NCBI GenBank assembly: GCA_028641055.1
Contig: CM054060.1
Location: 205,926,445 to 205,990,444, forward strand
Source: Alopecurus myosuroides
Lineage: Eukaryota > Streptophyta > Magnoliopsida > Poales > Poaceae
Reading direction: 5' to 3'
DNA: 64,000 nt
The notes below the pieces were generated by a model. The model made no database searches and had not been told where the DNA came from. It saw only the letters and a program-made list of their open reading frames with translations. This document shows, piece by piece, positions 1 to 9,521 of the stretch (positions within the stretch are counted from its first letter, which is position 1; each line of letters opens with the position of its first letter). The position numbers were made by a program, and so were the translations under genes.

Positions 1-439
1 CTCGGGGTCTGGTGGTACCACGGTCCTCGGGTGCGATGAGAGGCACCAGCGCGGGAGTCCAAGGAGAAAAAAGGATCGCCTGTGTAACCTCACATAGTTG
101 CCTGCATCGCGGGGAGTCCATCGCCTCTCAAGTTGGTAGTTTTGGTCCATAGTGCTACCATTTATTTTCTCAAAGGAACTGCTACAACTTATGATGTTTC
201 ATTTCTATCAAAGTTGTATTTTTTTAAGGAAGTTCACTCCGCTCAAAACAATAGTTCGCTTGTTAGACATCCAAAGTTCACTCCGCTCACACACAACAGT
301 TCACTTGTAAAACTACAAAATAATTCACCATACAAAACAACAGAAACACTGGTCCACTATTTAACCTAGGGGGTTTCACTTTATTAATACAACGATGTCC
401 GGCCAAAGGACAGTGCAAAAAAAATAGATTTTATCCAGA
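1..439. other. Unassigned flank at window start
   Basis: No supported gene. The segment has short direct repeats of a GTTCACTCCGCTCA-like word near 233-300. It leads into the array at 440-762 and probably belongs to the same element, whose other end is outside the window. Confidence 0.35.
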
Positions 440-762
440 GTTTGTGATCCGCAATGAAAAATGTTCACTGCTTTTGGACGAAAAAGTTCAATTCTAAATA
501 GGGAAAAAGTTCACTGCTTCCGACGAAAAAGTTTGTTGCTTTGGATGAAAAAAGTTCACTGCTTTGGATGATGAAAATTTCAGTTCTGAACAACGAAAAA
601 GGTTCACTATATCGGACAAAAAAGTTCACAGCTTCGGACGAAAAAAAGTTTACTATTTTGGACGATGAAAAGTTCAGTTCTCAACAGCAACAAAAAAGTT
701 CACTTCTAAGGACGAAAAATTTCACTGCTTCGGAGGAAAAAATTCAGAAAGGTACCTGAATA
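440..762 (-). repeat. Degenerate short tandem repeat with AAAGTTCACTGCTTCGGACG-like units
   Basis: About ten diverged units of roughly 22-35 bp carry the word AAAGTTCACTGCTT(C/T)GGA. Read on the minus strand they give TGAACTT, the word enriched in the plus strand of the large block after 2148. This suggests a subterminal array of a related element in opposite orientation, ending at the hairpin 764-789. Confidence 0.6.
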
Positions 763-763
763 G

Positions 764-789
764 CTATTTGGGAACAAGTTCCCAAATAG
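764..789. other. Perfect terminal hairpin next to a (TA)n tract
   Basis: A 12-bp perfect inverted repeat (CTATTTGGGAAC ... GTTCCCAAATAG) with a 2-nt loop lies 6 bp before the (TA)n tract at 796. With the adjacent subterminal repeats it looks like the end of a DNA transposon. The identification is inferred from architecture only. Confidence 0.6.
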
Positions 790-794
790 TTGAC

Positions 795-795
<1 letters not shown>

Positions 796-862
<67 letters not shown>
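796..862. repeat. (TA)n microsatellite, about 33 units
   Basis: Uninterrupted TA dinucleotides. The tract abuts the hairpin end on its left and the inverted-repeat element 863-1235 on its right. The Tyr-Ile repeat ORFs across it are artefacts. Confidence 0.95.
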
Positions 863-864
<2 letters not shown>

Positions 865-1235
865 AAAATGGATTCTACTCCCGGGTGTAGCTACACCCAC
901 GTCTCTTATACTGCCGTACGGAGGTATGTGTCATACTTTTTTGGTCTGATTATGTTCATATACAATATCTAAGATACTCCAAAACAAGTTTAGTGAAAAT
1001 TATAGAATTGAACATGTAGTTTGCACTATATATTCAAAATACCGGTATATATGTACGTATAGAAGGAGTATGTTGAAAAATTACACATACTACATAAAAA
1101 GTAGTATATATACTGACGAAATAGTAATGTATACTGCATACTACCTGTACATACACTCCGGTATGATAGATACTACATACATCATACTAAACACATATGG
1201 GTGTAGCTACACCCGGGAGTAGCATGAATTTGTCC
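863..1235. mobile_element. MITE-like element A with inverted repeats, in (TA)n
   Basis: About 373 bp. A 25-bp perfect inverted pair lies at 875-899 and 1198-1222. Each copy contains the 16-bp palindrome GGGTGTAGCTACACCC, and imperfect similarity extends outward to 863 and 1235. Both flanks are TA dinucleotides. No coding capacity. It looks like a non-autonomous DNA transposon that inserted into a TA tract; superfamily unknown. Confidence 0.7.
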
Positions 1236-1244
1236 TATATATAT

Positions 1245-1600
1245 TCAGCACCCTGGGTGTAGAAAACTTATTTTGCACCCACATTTTTTTACTATGTTCC
1301 CAAGTCAAAAATTTATGTTACGTATGCTATTATTTACGGTCATGTTTGATCCATAAGAGAATACTTGGCATAAAAATGAAAAAATATGAGTCATAGCAAT
1401 ATAAAAGTCATAAAAACAATGTAAAAATGTGTACATTTTCATTTTTTTTGTAGCGTCACGTAAATAAAAGGTTTATGTCATGTATATGTTTTATTACGTT
1501 CCTCGACATAAGAAATAAAACAAAATTTACGTGACGTAAAAATCATGTACGGTTTAAAAGATACGGTTTAAAAGATGCTCCATGGTGCCCGGGCACCTGT
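1245..1600. mobile_element. MITE-like element B, related to element C
   Basis: The left end carries AGCACCCTGGGTGTAGAAAA and the right end the palindrome GGTGCCCGGGCACC. The body (about 1260-1560, with CACGTAAATAAAAGG and TTTACGTGACGTAAAAATC words) is clearly alike to 1712-2012. Its right end is poorly matched to its left, so the boundary is approximate. Confidence 0.5.
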
Positions 1601-1668
1601 ATAAAATACTGTTCATTTTAGACAGGCATGTACCTTAGATATCTCACATACCTGTACCTTAGGTATAG

Positions 1669-1689
1669 ATATATATATATATATATATA
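1669..1689. repeat. (AT)n microsatellite
   Basis: A short AT run immediately left of element C. The 68 bp between element B and this tract hold nothing recognisable beyond a repeated TACCTTAG word. Confidence 0.85.
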
Positions 1690-2065
1690 CACACCCTATT
1701 TAGCACCCTAGGTATAGAAAACTTATTTTGCATCCATAATTTTTTTATGTTCCCAGGTACAAAAAATTATGTTAGGTATGTAATTATTTACGTTCATGTT
1801 TGATTCATAAGAGAATATTTAGCATAAAAATAAAAAACTATGAGTCATAGCAACATAAAACTCATAAAAACAACGTAAAAATATGTATTTTTCATTTTTT
1901 TTTGTGGCTTCACGTAAATAAAAGGTTTCTGTCACGTATATATTTTCTTACGTACTCGACAAAAGGAATATAACAAAATTTACGTGACGTAAAAATCATG
2001 TACGATTCAAAAGATAAAGGGTGGGTGTAGAATAACTATTCTGCACCCGGGTGTCAAATAGAGTG

Positions 2066-2069
<4 letters not shown>
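1690..2069. mobile_element. MITE-like element C between two (TA)n tracts
   Basis: About 380 bp. The left end (CCCTATTTAGCACCC) pairs imperfectly over about 40 bp with the reverse complement of the right end, which contains the hairpin GTAGAATAACTATTCTGC. (TA)n occurs on both sides. The body is duplicated in element B. No ORF. Non-autonomous, TA-targeting DNA transposon by architecture. Confidence 0.65.
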
Positions 2070-2144
<75 letters not shown>

Positions 2145-2147
2145 ATT
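2070..2147. repeat. (TA)n microsatellite, one interruption
   Basis: About 39 TA units with a TT interruption near 2131. It separates element C from the hairpin start of the large repeat block. Confidence 0.95.
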
Positions 2148-2249
2148 TGCGAGCTATTCTATAACCAAGTGTAGAATAGTGTCGTACAACCAATTCTGAA
2201 CTTCTCGCAGAAAAACACAGAACTATCCCGCTGTACGGACAGTTCTGTG

Positions 2250-4010
2250 CGATAATTTTAACGTTACTTTTTAACCGTTTATCGGAATTGAGCAAATGAT
2301 ATACTGTTTAAAAGCAAGTGAAAATCCACACCATTTCTTGTCTCGCGTAGGTTTTCAAATTCGTAACCATTTTTAAACAATTTAAAAAATACTCAAATCT
2401 GGTAAAAACTGATGTGGACGTATTTTTTGATATTTTTTAACCATTTATCAGAATTGAGCAAATGATATACTGTTGAAAAGCTAGTGAAATTACGCATCTT
2501 TTTATTTTGTCACTTTCTCGAATTCTTGTTGTTATTATTTTATTTTTAAAAAACATGGTCAGCGAAATGTCACAGAGAACGTATTTTTTCAATATTTTCT
2601 CAACCGTAAATCAGAACGATTGAAATGATATGTCGTTGGAAAGGTGTTGGAAGTCCGCAACTTTTTCTCTTCTACGGTTTTCTTTAATTCATGACCGGTT
2701 AAATTCAATTTTAGAAATATAAAAATCTGTAACGTAGTATAAAAAATAGAGTATTGAACTTCACTCGATACACACGTGAACTTCTGGTATACGTATGTGT
2801 ACTGCCCGACGGAGTTTTCGTAATTTGTGTTTACTAAAACAAGAATAACTTTTTAAGCGTTTATCAGAATTGACCAAATAATATACTGTTGAGAAGCTAG
2901 TGAAATTCTGCATCTTTTCTTGTCTTACGTAGGTTTTCAGATTCGTAACTATTTTTAAACAATTTCGAAAATACTCAAATCTAGTAAAACCTGATGTGAA
3001 CGTATTTTTTGGATTTTTTTAACCATTTATCGGAATTGAGCAAATGGTATGCAGTCGAAAAGCTAGTAAAATTGCACATCTTTTTCATCTTGTCACTTTT
3101 TTCAACTTCATTACAGTTATTTTTGTATTTTTAAAAAACACGATCAGCAAAATGTCACACAGAATGTGTTTTTTAAATATTTTCTCAACCGTACATCGGA
3201 ACGATGCAAATATTATACCGTCGGAAAACTGTTGAAATTCCGTAACTTTTTCTCTTCTATGATTTTCTTTAATTCGTCACTAATTAAATTAAATTTAAAA
3301 AATATACTAATATGTAACGTAGTATAAAAAATAGAGTATTGAACTTCGCTCGACACACAGGTGAACTTCTAGGTATACGTCTGTGTACTGCCCGACAGAG
3401 TTTTCGTGATTTGTGTTTGCTAAAACAACAATAACTTTTTAACCGTTTATTGTAATTGAGAAAATGATGTACCTATTGAATAGGTAATGAAATTCTGTAT
3501 CTTTTCTTGTCTCACGTAGGTTTTCAAATTCGTAATCATTTTTAAACAATTTTTCGAAAATACTCAAATCTGGTAAAAACTGGTGTGAACGTATTTTCTA
3601 GATATTTTTAACCGTTTATCAAAAATTAGAAACTCATATACTATTGAAAAGCAAGTGAAATTATGCATCTTTCTCACTTTTTTACTTTTTTAAATTCGTT
3701 GCGGTTATTTTTTATTTCTAAAAAACATGGTTAGCAAAATGTCACATACGGCGTATTTTTTAAATATTTTCTCAACCGTAAATTGGAACGATTCAAATGA
3801 TATATCGTTAGAAACCTGTTGAAATTCCGCAACTTTTTCTCTTCTATGGTTATATTTAATTCATCACCTATTAAATTTAATTAAAAAATATACTAATCTA
3901 TAACGTAGTATAAAAAATAGAGTATTGAACTTCAGTCAATACACGTTTGAACTTCCCGGTATGCGTCTGTGTACTGCCGGACGGAGTTTTTGTGATTTGC
4001 GTTTACTAAA
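2250..4010 (+). repeat. Tandem array, period about 585 bp, 3 copies
   Basis: The word AACGTAGTATAAAAAATAGA occurs at about 2731, 3316 and 3902, spacings of 585 and 586 bp. Each unit also carries AACCGTTTATC...GAATTGA sub-repeats about 170 bp apart and ends with GAACTTC-TATACGTCTGTGTACTGCC-like text. Copies differ by scattered substitutions. Confidence 0.8.
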
Positions 4011-5590
4011 ACAACGATAACTTTCTAATAGATTATCCATTTTAGCTCAATGACCACTCAAATCGTTCGGTGTGAAAAGACACATTTATTCCTACTGGTT
4101 TCCCCAGTAACGGAAAAATCAAAATTCGATTTCTAAGTGGATTATTTTCACGGTCAAAGTTTGGTAAACCGTATTTTGTATGTTAAACAAATAATTTGGC
4201 CACCCTTCCGACCTCCAAATTAAGTGATTTTTGTTGCGTTGAAAAGAGAGAGTCGGAAACTATCTATCTACAAAAAAATAGAGTATTGAACTTCTCTCGA
4301 CATACGAGGGAACTTCTCTATTGATGAGTTGTTACTGCCAATGGGATTTCTGCACTTTAAATGATGATTTTATTGTCCTTATTTTTTCCGTGTCTACCAC
4401 TTAAAAAAGAAATTATTTTGACTTGACTCGATGAACGTGTGGGTATATGTATGTGTACTACCGGCGGAGTTTTCGTTGTTAGTGTTTCTGAAAAGGGCGA
4501 TAAATTTCTCATACGTTGTCCGTTTTAGGTTAATGAACACTCAAAACGTTCGGTCTGAAAAGACATATCTAATAAATCTACCGGTTTCATCGGTAACGAA
4601 AAACTCAAAAATCAATTTCTAAATGGGTTATTTTCACGGTCAAAGTTCGGTCAATCCTATCTTGTATGTTAAAAAAATTATTTGGGAACCCATCCGGCCT
4701 CGAAATCGAGTGATTTTTGTTGCGTTAAAAAGAGAAAGTCGGGGACTATCTATTTATGAAAAAACACAATAGTGAACTTCTCTCGATATAAATGTGAACT
4801 TCTCGGTTGATGAGTTTGTACTACCGAAAGGATTCTGCACTTCAGATGATGATTTTAATGTCCTTATTTTTCTAGGTGTATCACCTAAAAAATGATTATC
4901 TGTACTTCCCTCGACAAACTAGTGAACTTCTCGGTATATGTCAGTATACTGTCGGCGGAGTTTTCACTATTAGTATTTACTAAAACAACGATAAATTTCT
5001 CATATATTGTCCGTTTTAGGTCAATGACCACTCAAAACGTTCAGAATGAAAAGACACATATACTAAATCTACCAGTTTTACCGGTAACCAAAAATGAAAA
5101 AAATTGATTTCTAAATGGGTTACTTTCGCGGTCAAAGTTTGGTCAAACCTATTTTTCATTTTCAAAAAAATATTTGGCCACTCATCCGACCTCCAAATCA
5201 AGTGATATTTGTTGCCTTAAAAGATAAAGTCAGGTACTATCTATTTACCAAATAATAGAGGTTTGAACTTCTCGCGACATACATATGAACTTCTCAGTTG
5301 ATGAGTTTGTATTGTCGACATGATTCTGCACTTCCTTATTTTTTTCTACGTGTACCTCCTAAAAAATGAATTATTTGAACTTCCCTCGACACACGAGTGA
5401 ACTTATCGGTATATTTTCTGTATACTGCCGGCAGAATTTTCATTATTATTATTATTTACTAAAACAACGATAATTTTCTCATATGTTATCCGTTTTAGGT
5501 CAATGACCACTCAAAACCTTCAAGCTGAAAAAAAAAACATCTATTAAATCTTCCGGTTCTATTGATAACAAAAAATACAAAAGTCCAATA
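4010..5590 (+). repeat. Tandem array, period about 485 bp, 4 copies
   Basis: The word ACCACTCAAAACGTTC (with variants) followed by TGAAAAGACA recurs near 4064, 4548, 5038 and 5517, spacings of 484, 490 and 479 bp. Each unit contains AACAACGATAA, a GGTTTC...CGGTAAC stretch and GAACTTCTC. Confidence 0.8.
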
Positions 5591-6680
5591 TGTGTATGCC
5601 TAAACTGCTATATGTATGAGCGTGACATTCTCTCTGATTTGACTTGAACTATATTGTGTTAAGACCTGAACTGCTCTGTGGTAGAATTGTGAACTTCTCT
5701 CCTTACCGGGTTGAACTGCTGTGTGTATGGGATATTGAACTGCCTAATTTACTGGCTTGAACTTCTCTATGTGAGGGCTCAAACTTCTTCCTTTTTTGTA
5801 ACCCGAACTACACTGTTTATGGGATTCGAGATTCTCTATGTATGGTTTTGAATTTCTTACTTTATGTACTTGAACTGCATTGTGTATATGCCTAAACTAT
5901 TATTGATATGGGCATTAACTACTCTCTGATTTGGCTTTAACAACATTGTGTTAAGGCATGAATTTGTCCTCTGGTAGAACTGTGAAATTCTCTCTGTAGA
6001 GGTGTTGAACTTCTGTCTGTATGGGATATTGAACTGTCTAATTTATGGGCTTCGAACTTCTCTTTGTAAGGCTTCGAATTGCTTCTGCTTGGAACCCAAA
6101 CTGCGTTGTTTATGGTCTTTGAACTTATCTATGTAAGGTGTTGAATAACTTCATTGTGTCTAGGCATGAACTGCTATCAATATGGGTATGAAATTATGTC
6201 TGATTTAGCTTGAACTGCATTATGTCAAGGCATGAACTGCTCTCTAGTAGATTTGTGAAGTTCTCTTCATATAGGATTGAACTGTTGTGTGTATGGGAGA
6301 TTAAACTGCCTATTTTATGGGTTTCGAACTTCTCTATGTAAGGGTTTTGACCGCTTTTTCTTTTGGTGCCCGAACTGCACTTTTTATGGGCTTCGAACGT
6401 TTCTATGTATGGTCTTCTACTGCTTATTTTATATACTTGAATTACATTGTGTATAGGGTTGAACTGCTATCAATATGGGCATGACCTTCTCTCTGATTTG
6501 GCTTGAACTGCATTGAGTTAAGGGCTGAACTGCTCTCTGATAGAATTGTGAACTTCTCTCTGTACATGGTTGAACAACGGTGTATATGGGATATTGAACT
6601 TCCTAGTTTATGGGTTTCAAACTTCTCCATATAAGGGTTCGAACTTCTTTATTTTGGTACTCAAACTTCTCGGGTGGTGA
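5590..6680 (+). repeat. Higher-order tandem array, about 290 bp unit with about 28 bp sub-units
   Basis: CTGCTCT-(G/C)TGGTAGAAT-like text recurs near 5669, 5970, 6237 and 6529. Inside each unit the word TTGAACT(G/T)CT recurs every 20-35 bp, giving a nested repeat. Copies are diverged and no unit is coding. Confidence 0.75.
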
Positions 6681-7954
6681 GTGTGCGTGTACTGTCGACG
6701 GGTTTATCACCATGTGTACTTCCTGAAATCATCACGTGTAATGCAGCCGTATTTATATTCTACAATTCATGGTGATCGTGCACTTCCCAGTATTGTAGAT
6801 TTTTACATGCCGACATTACTATGTGTAATTCCCATCTAATAATTGTTCTGGATGATTTATTATTTTTCTAGAGGACAAGTGGACCGTGTACTTCTGAAAC
6901 CGAGTTTTTGTATTTCTGTACCTTGTTTTAGTGTACTTTCAGAATTTTGGGGAAAAAAAGTGTACATCACGACGTAGGTACTGCACTTCCTCCGGTGGTA
7001 ATTTAGTGTACTTCACGAAGTCACCGTCTAGAGAGTACCTAGACTTCTCTCGATGCCAGCGTGAACTGCACCAAGGTGAACATGTGAATTTCACCAAATA
7101 AGAATGTACATTTCTTTTTACATGATTTTCTTAATTTAATTGCACTTCATGACTCTATGCACTTTCTAACACTGAACATGTGTACTTCATGATGATACTG
7201 CATGTGGCGAAACTAATCATGTATATTTTCCCAAATTAACTGTGTGTGTTTCCTATTTTATTACTAACGATTTCATTGTTTTTCCGGCTCTTGACCGGGA
7301 CCGTGTACTTCTGAAATATATCATGTGTACTTTCCGTCATCATAATATGTATTTTCTGGCAGTTTTATTTTTAGGGTGATTTACTTCGAAAACTGAAGCT
7401 TTGTATTTTCACTAAGTGAATTTATGCATTTTTTTCATTTGTTTGGATGATTTTATCATTTTCTTGCAGTTCATGTAGATATATCGTGAACTTTCCAAGA
7501 GTTATATACTTATATGTGGTTTTTGGTCAAATATTTTTTGCACCTTTAGTAAACTATTTGACCGTCCATCCCACATCTGTATCAAGTGATTCTTATTTTT
7601 TTGGAAAGATGAAGTCACTAACTTTCGGTAAAAATATAAAAACATATATTTAAAAGAATGATAGGGAGAACGTTTCGCTATCATTTTTTCAAGTAAATTT
7701 CTATTTCCTCCTTGTGCACTTTGATGAACTGCGCAGGTGAACGTGTGTACTTCCCGCATCTAGACTAGGCACTTCTTCTTTTTTCAATTAGTTTTAATTT
7801 TTTTTCTGGTGGTCTACGAGTTCGTGCATTTTCTGAATCTAAACATGTGTACTAGTGACATCGCCGGCCTTTGAAGTGAACTTTCCGGCGATACTAAGTG
7901 AACTTCCAAGATGAAATGAAATATTTGTAAATTACCCTAGCGCCACCATAGGTA
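6681..7954 (+). other. AT-rich stretch with scattered TGTACTTCC words, no gene
   Basis: Words such as TGTACTTC and GTGAACTTC remain common but I see no regular period. No coding region is supported. Confidence 0.4.
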
Positions 7955-7970
7955 ATATGGGGAACCTTTT
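7955..7970. repeat. 16-bp target-site duplication, left copy
   Basis: ATATGGGGAACCTTTT is repeated exactly at 8953-8968. Long perfect duplications of this size are typical of LINE-machinery retroposition. Confidence 0.85.
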
Positions 7971-8952
7971 GAACAAGAAGAGGGGTCTGGAAGGACCCCG
8001 AGGCTGCATTATCCCGCTGTCGGTGAAGTACATAATACAAGATGGACCAAGGAGAAAACGGAAATTACATCTGGGTCCTTAGGAAATGCAAAGAAGACCC
8101 TGGAACGAAAAATAAAAAAGCAATCAGGTCCAGGCCTTCTTCCAGCTCTAGCTCCACCGAACACAGCACGCATCGAAGCACGGTCAACCACAGCACCACC
8201 GGGGAGTAGACCACTTGGGGTACTGCAGCGGGAGCACACCGTACCAGAGCAGAAAACCTCCATCATGGCATCAAGGCCGGGAGGATGATCGCCGCAACTC
8301 GACGTACAGCAGGCGCCGAGCAGGGAGGGAGTGGCCGCCGCACGACCTGCAAATTCAACAGCTAAACTGCAGGACGCAGTATGATGATCTGTCGAGAGGG
8401 AACTCCCAAGGTTAGCCGCGGATGCAGCCGTGAATCGGCGTCCTCCCGCTGCGACGAGAACAAGAGGGAGCCATAAGCTCTGCCCACCATGGCCTCCATG
8501 GCTAGCAGGAAATGGACTCCAACCCTCTTCCACCGTAGCTGAAGAACCGGCAACACCAATCCCCAAGACTTGGAGGTGATCTTTGGACTTATTAGGGAGA
8601 GAGGAGGCAGCGTAGTCCACTCCTTCCTCTAGCTCCGACCACCGGAGCAGCAGAAGAAGAAGTAGCAACAGCACCCATCCACCGATGCGGCTCGGTCGCA
8701 CCCGGCGATGAAACCTCCGCGGCATAGCGCCAGACTGCACAAAGACAAGAAAAACAGCAAGCTCTCTACCACTACTACCTAGACTACAACTATACAGGGT
8801 GCACCGCGCTCTTCCCCCATCACAACTCCGGCCGGCGGTGCTGCTGGAGCTGATCCGGGATGGAGCCGGGCGACGGCCGCAGCAGGAGTCGACTCTCAAA
8901 CCTTATCCACTCAGAGAGAGAGAGAGAGCATGACCCTCCACTGTTCAGAGCT
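7971..8952 (-). mobile_element. 982-bp retroposon-like insert with 16-bp TSD
   Basis: GC-rich insert in AT-rich surroundings, bounded exactly by the 16-bp duplication. The minus-strand sense is suggested by A-rich sequence at the low-coordinate junction and by a T-rich 3' part reminiscent of grass non-LTR tails. A 296-aa minus frame (8009-8899) runs through almost all of it, but its composition (low-complexity, Leu run, Cys/Ser-rich) matches no family I recognise. It also contains an (AG)n run near 8921-8934. Could be a SINE/LINE hybrid, a processed transcript, or a non-autonomous LINE relative. No clear poly-A tail. Confidence 0.6.
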
Positions 8953-8968
8953 ATATGGGGAACCTTTT
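8953..8968. repeat. 16-bp target-site duplication, right copy
   Basis: Exact repeat of 7955-7970 flanking the 982-bp insert. Confidence 0.85.
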
Positions 8969-9348
8969 AAGAATGTTAAAATGTATATTGTCGTAGATTA
9001 AAAACTGAACTGCCAAAATGCAGGTAGAATAGTGTTTACTTCATCCTATTAAAATTGTTTAATTTCTTATTTACAAATCCGTTATTCCTAAGTCTCAGCC
9101 TGGTTTTTTTGTGGACACAAAAAATGAACAGGCTAGATTCGGTGAGTATACTAATTATTTCAATCAAATAAAACAATAGTTTAATTTCCAGTTTGTTTCA
9201 AAGTGAACTTCCAAGACGGTTTACAAAGTAAACTGCAGGGATATTCAAAGTGAACTTCTGGGAGGTGATTTTTTTTGCATGGAGGGAGGCGATCTTCTTT
9301 AATGCACCGCTTTACTATGTATTTTCAGCAATACATCTTGTACAGTAC
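8969..9348 (+). other. Continuation of the AT-rich repeat block, no gene
   Basis: Contains AAAGTGAACTTC words as in the block to the left, confirming that the 982-bp insert interrupts one sequence. It ends in TTGTACAGTAC just before the LINE poly-A tract. Confidence 0.5.
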
Positions 9349-9521
9349 TTTTTTTTTTGATAAAAGGCAGCAGTTTTGCCCTGCTTTAATATTAATAAAG
9401 CAACCAGTTTGAGACAACAACGACAGCTACCCGCTGCCCCACACAACACCAGGAACCACACGCTAGAGTAGAGTTAAGCAGGGGCCGGCACCCCACGAAC
9501 AAGCCGGTAACACAAACGACA

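Larger units (their letters stand above)
2148..9348 (+). mobile_element. Large non-coding element or satellite block with GAACTTCT repeats
   Basis: It begins with a stem-loop (CTATTCTA ... TAGAATAG, 2156-2181) right after the (TA)n tract, the same layout as the hairpin ends at 764-789 and in element C. The interior is AT-rich, lacks any ORF that looks real, and is built from successive tandem arrays enriched in TGAACTTCT, TGAACTGCT and TGTACTTCC words. No right end is found; the block stops at the LINE poly-A at 9349. I infer a large non-autonomous DNA transposon with expanded subterminal repeats; a satellite origin is the alternative. Confidence 0.45.

Noticed and set aside
706..972. ORFs of repeated Tyr-Ile on both strands
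   Set aside because: They are the six-frame reading of the (TA)n microsatellite.
2250..6680. CRISPR-like array
   Set aside because: Units are long, diverged head-to-tail tandem repeats without spacers, in a plant genome.
8009..8899. 296-codon minus ORF as a host gene
   Set aside because: Lies entirely within a TSD-flanked insert, low-complexity, with no recognisable domain or introns; kept only as part of the insert.
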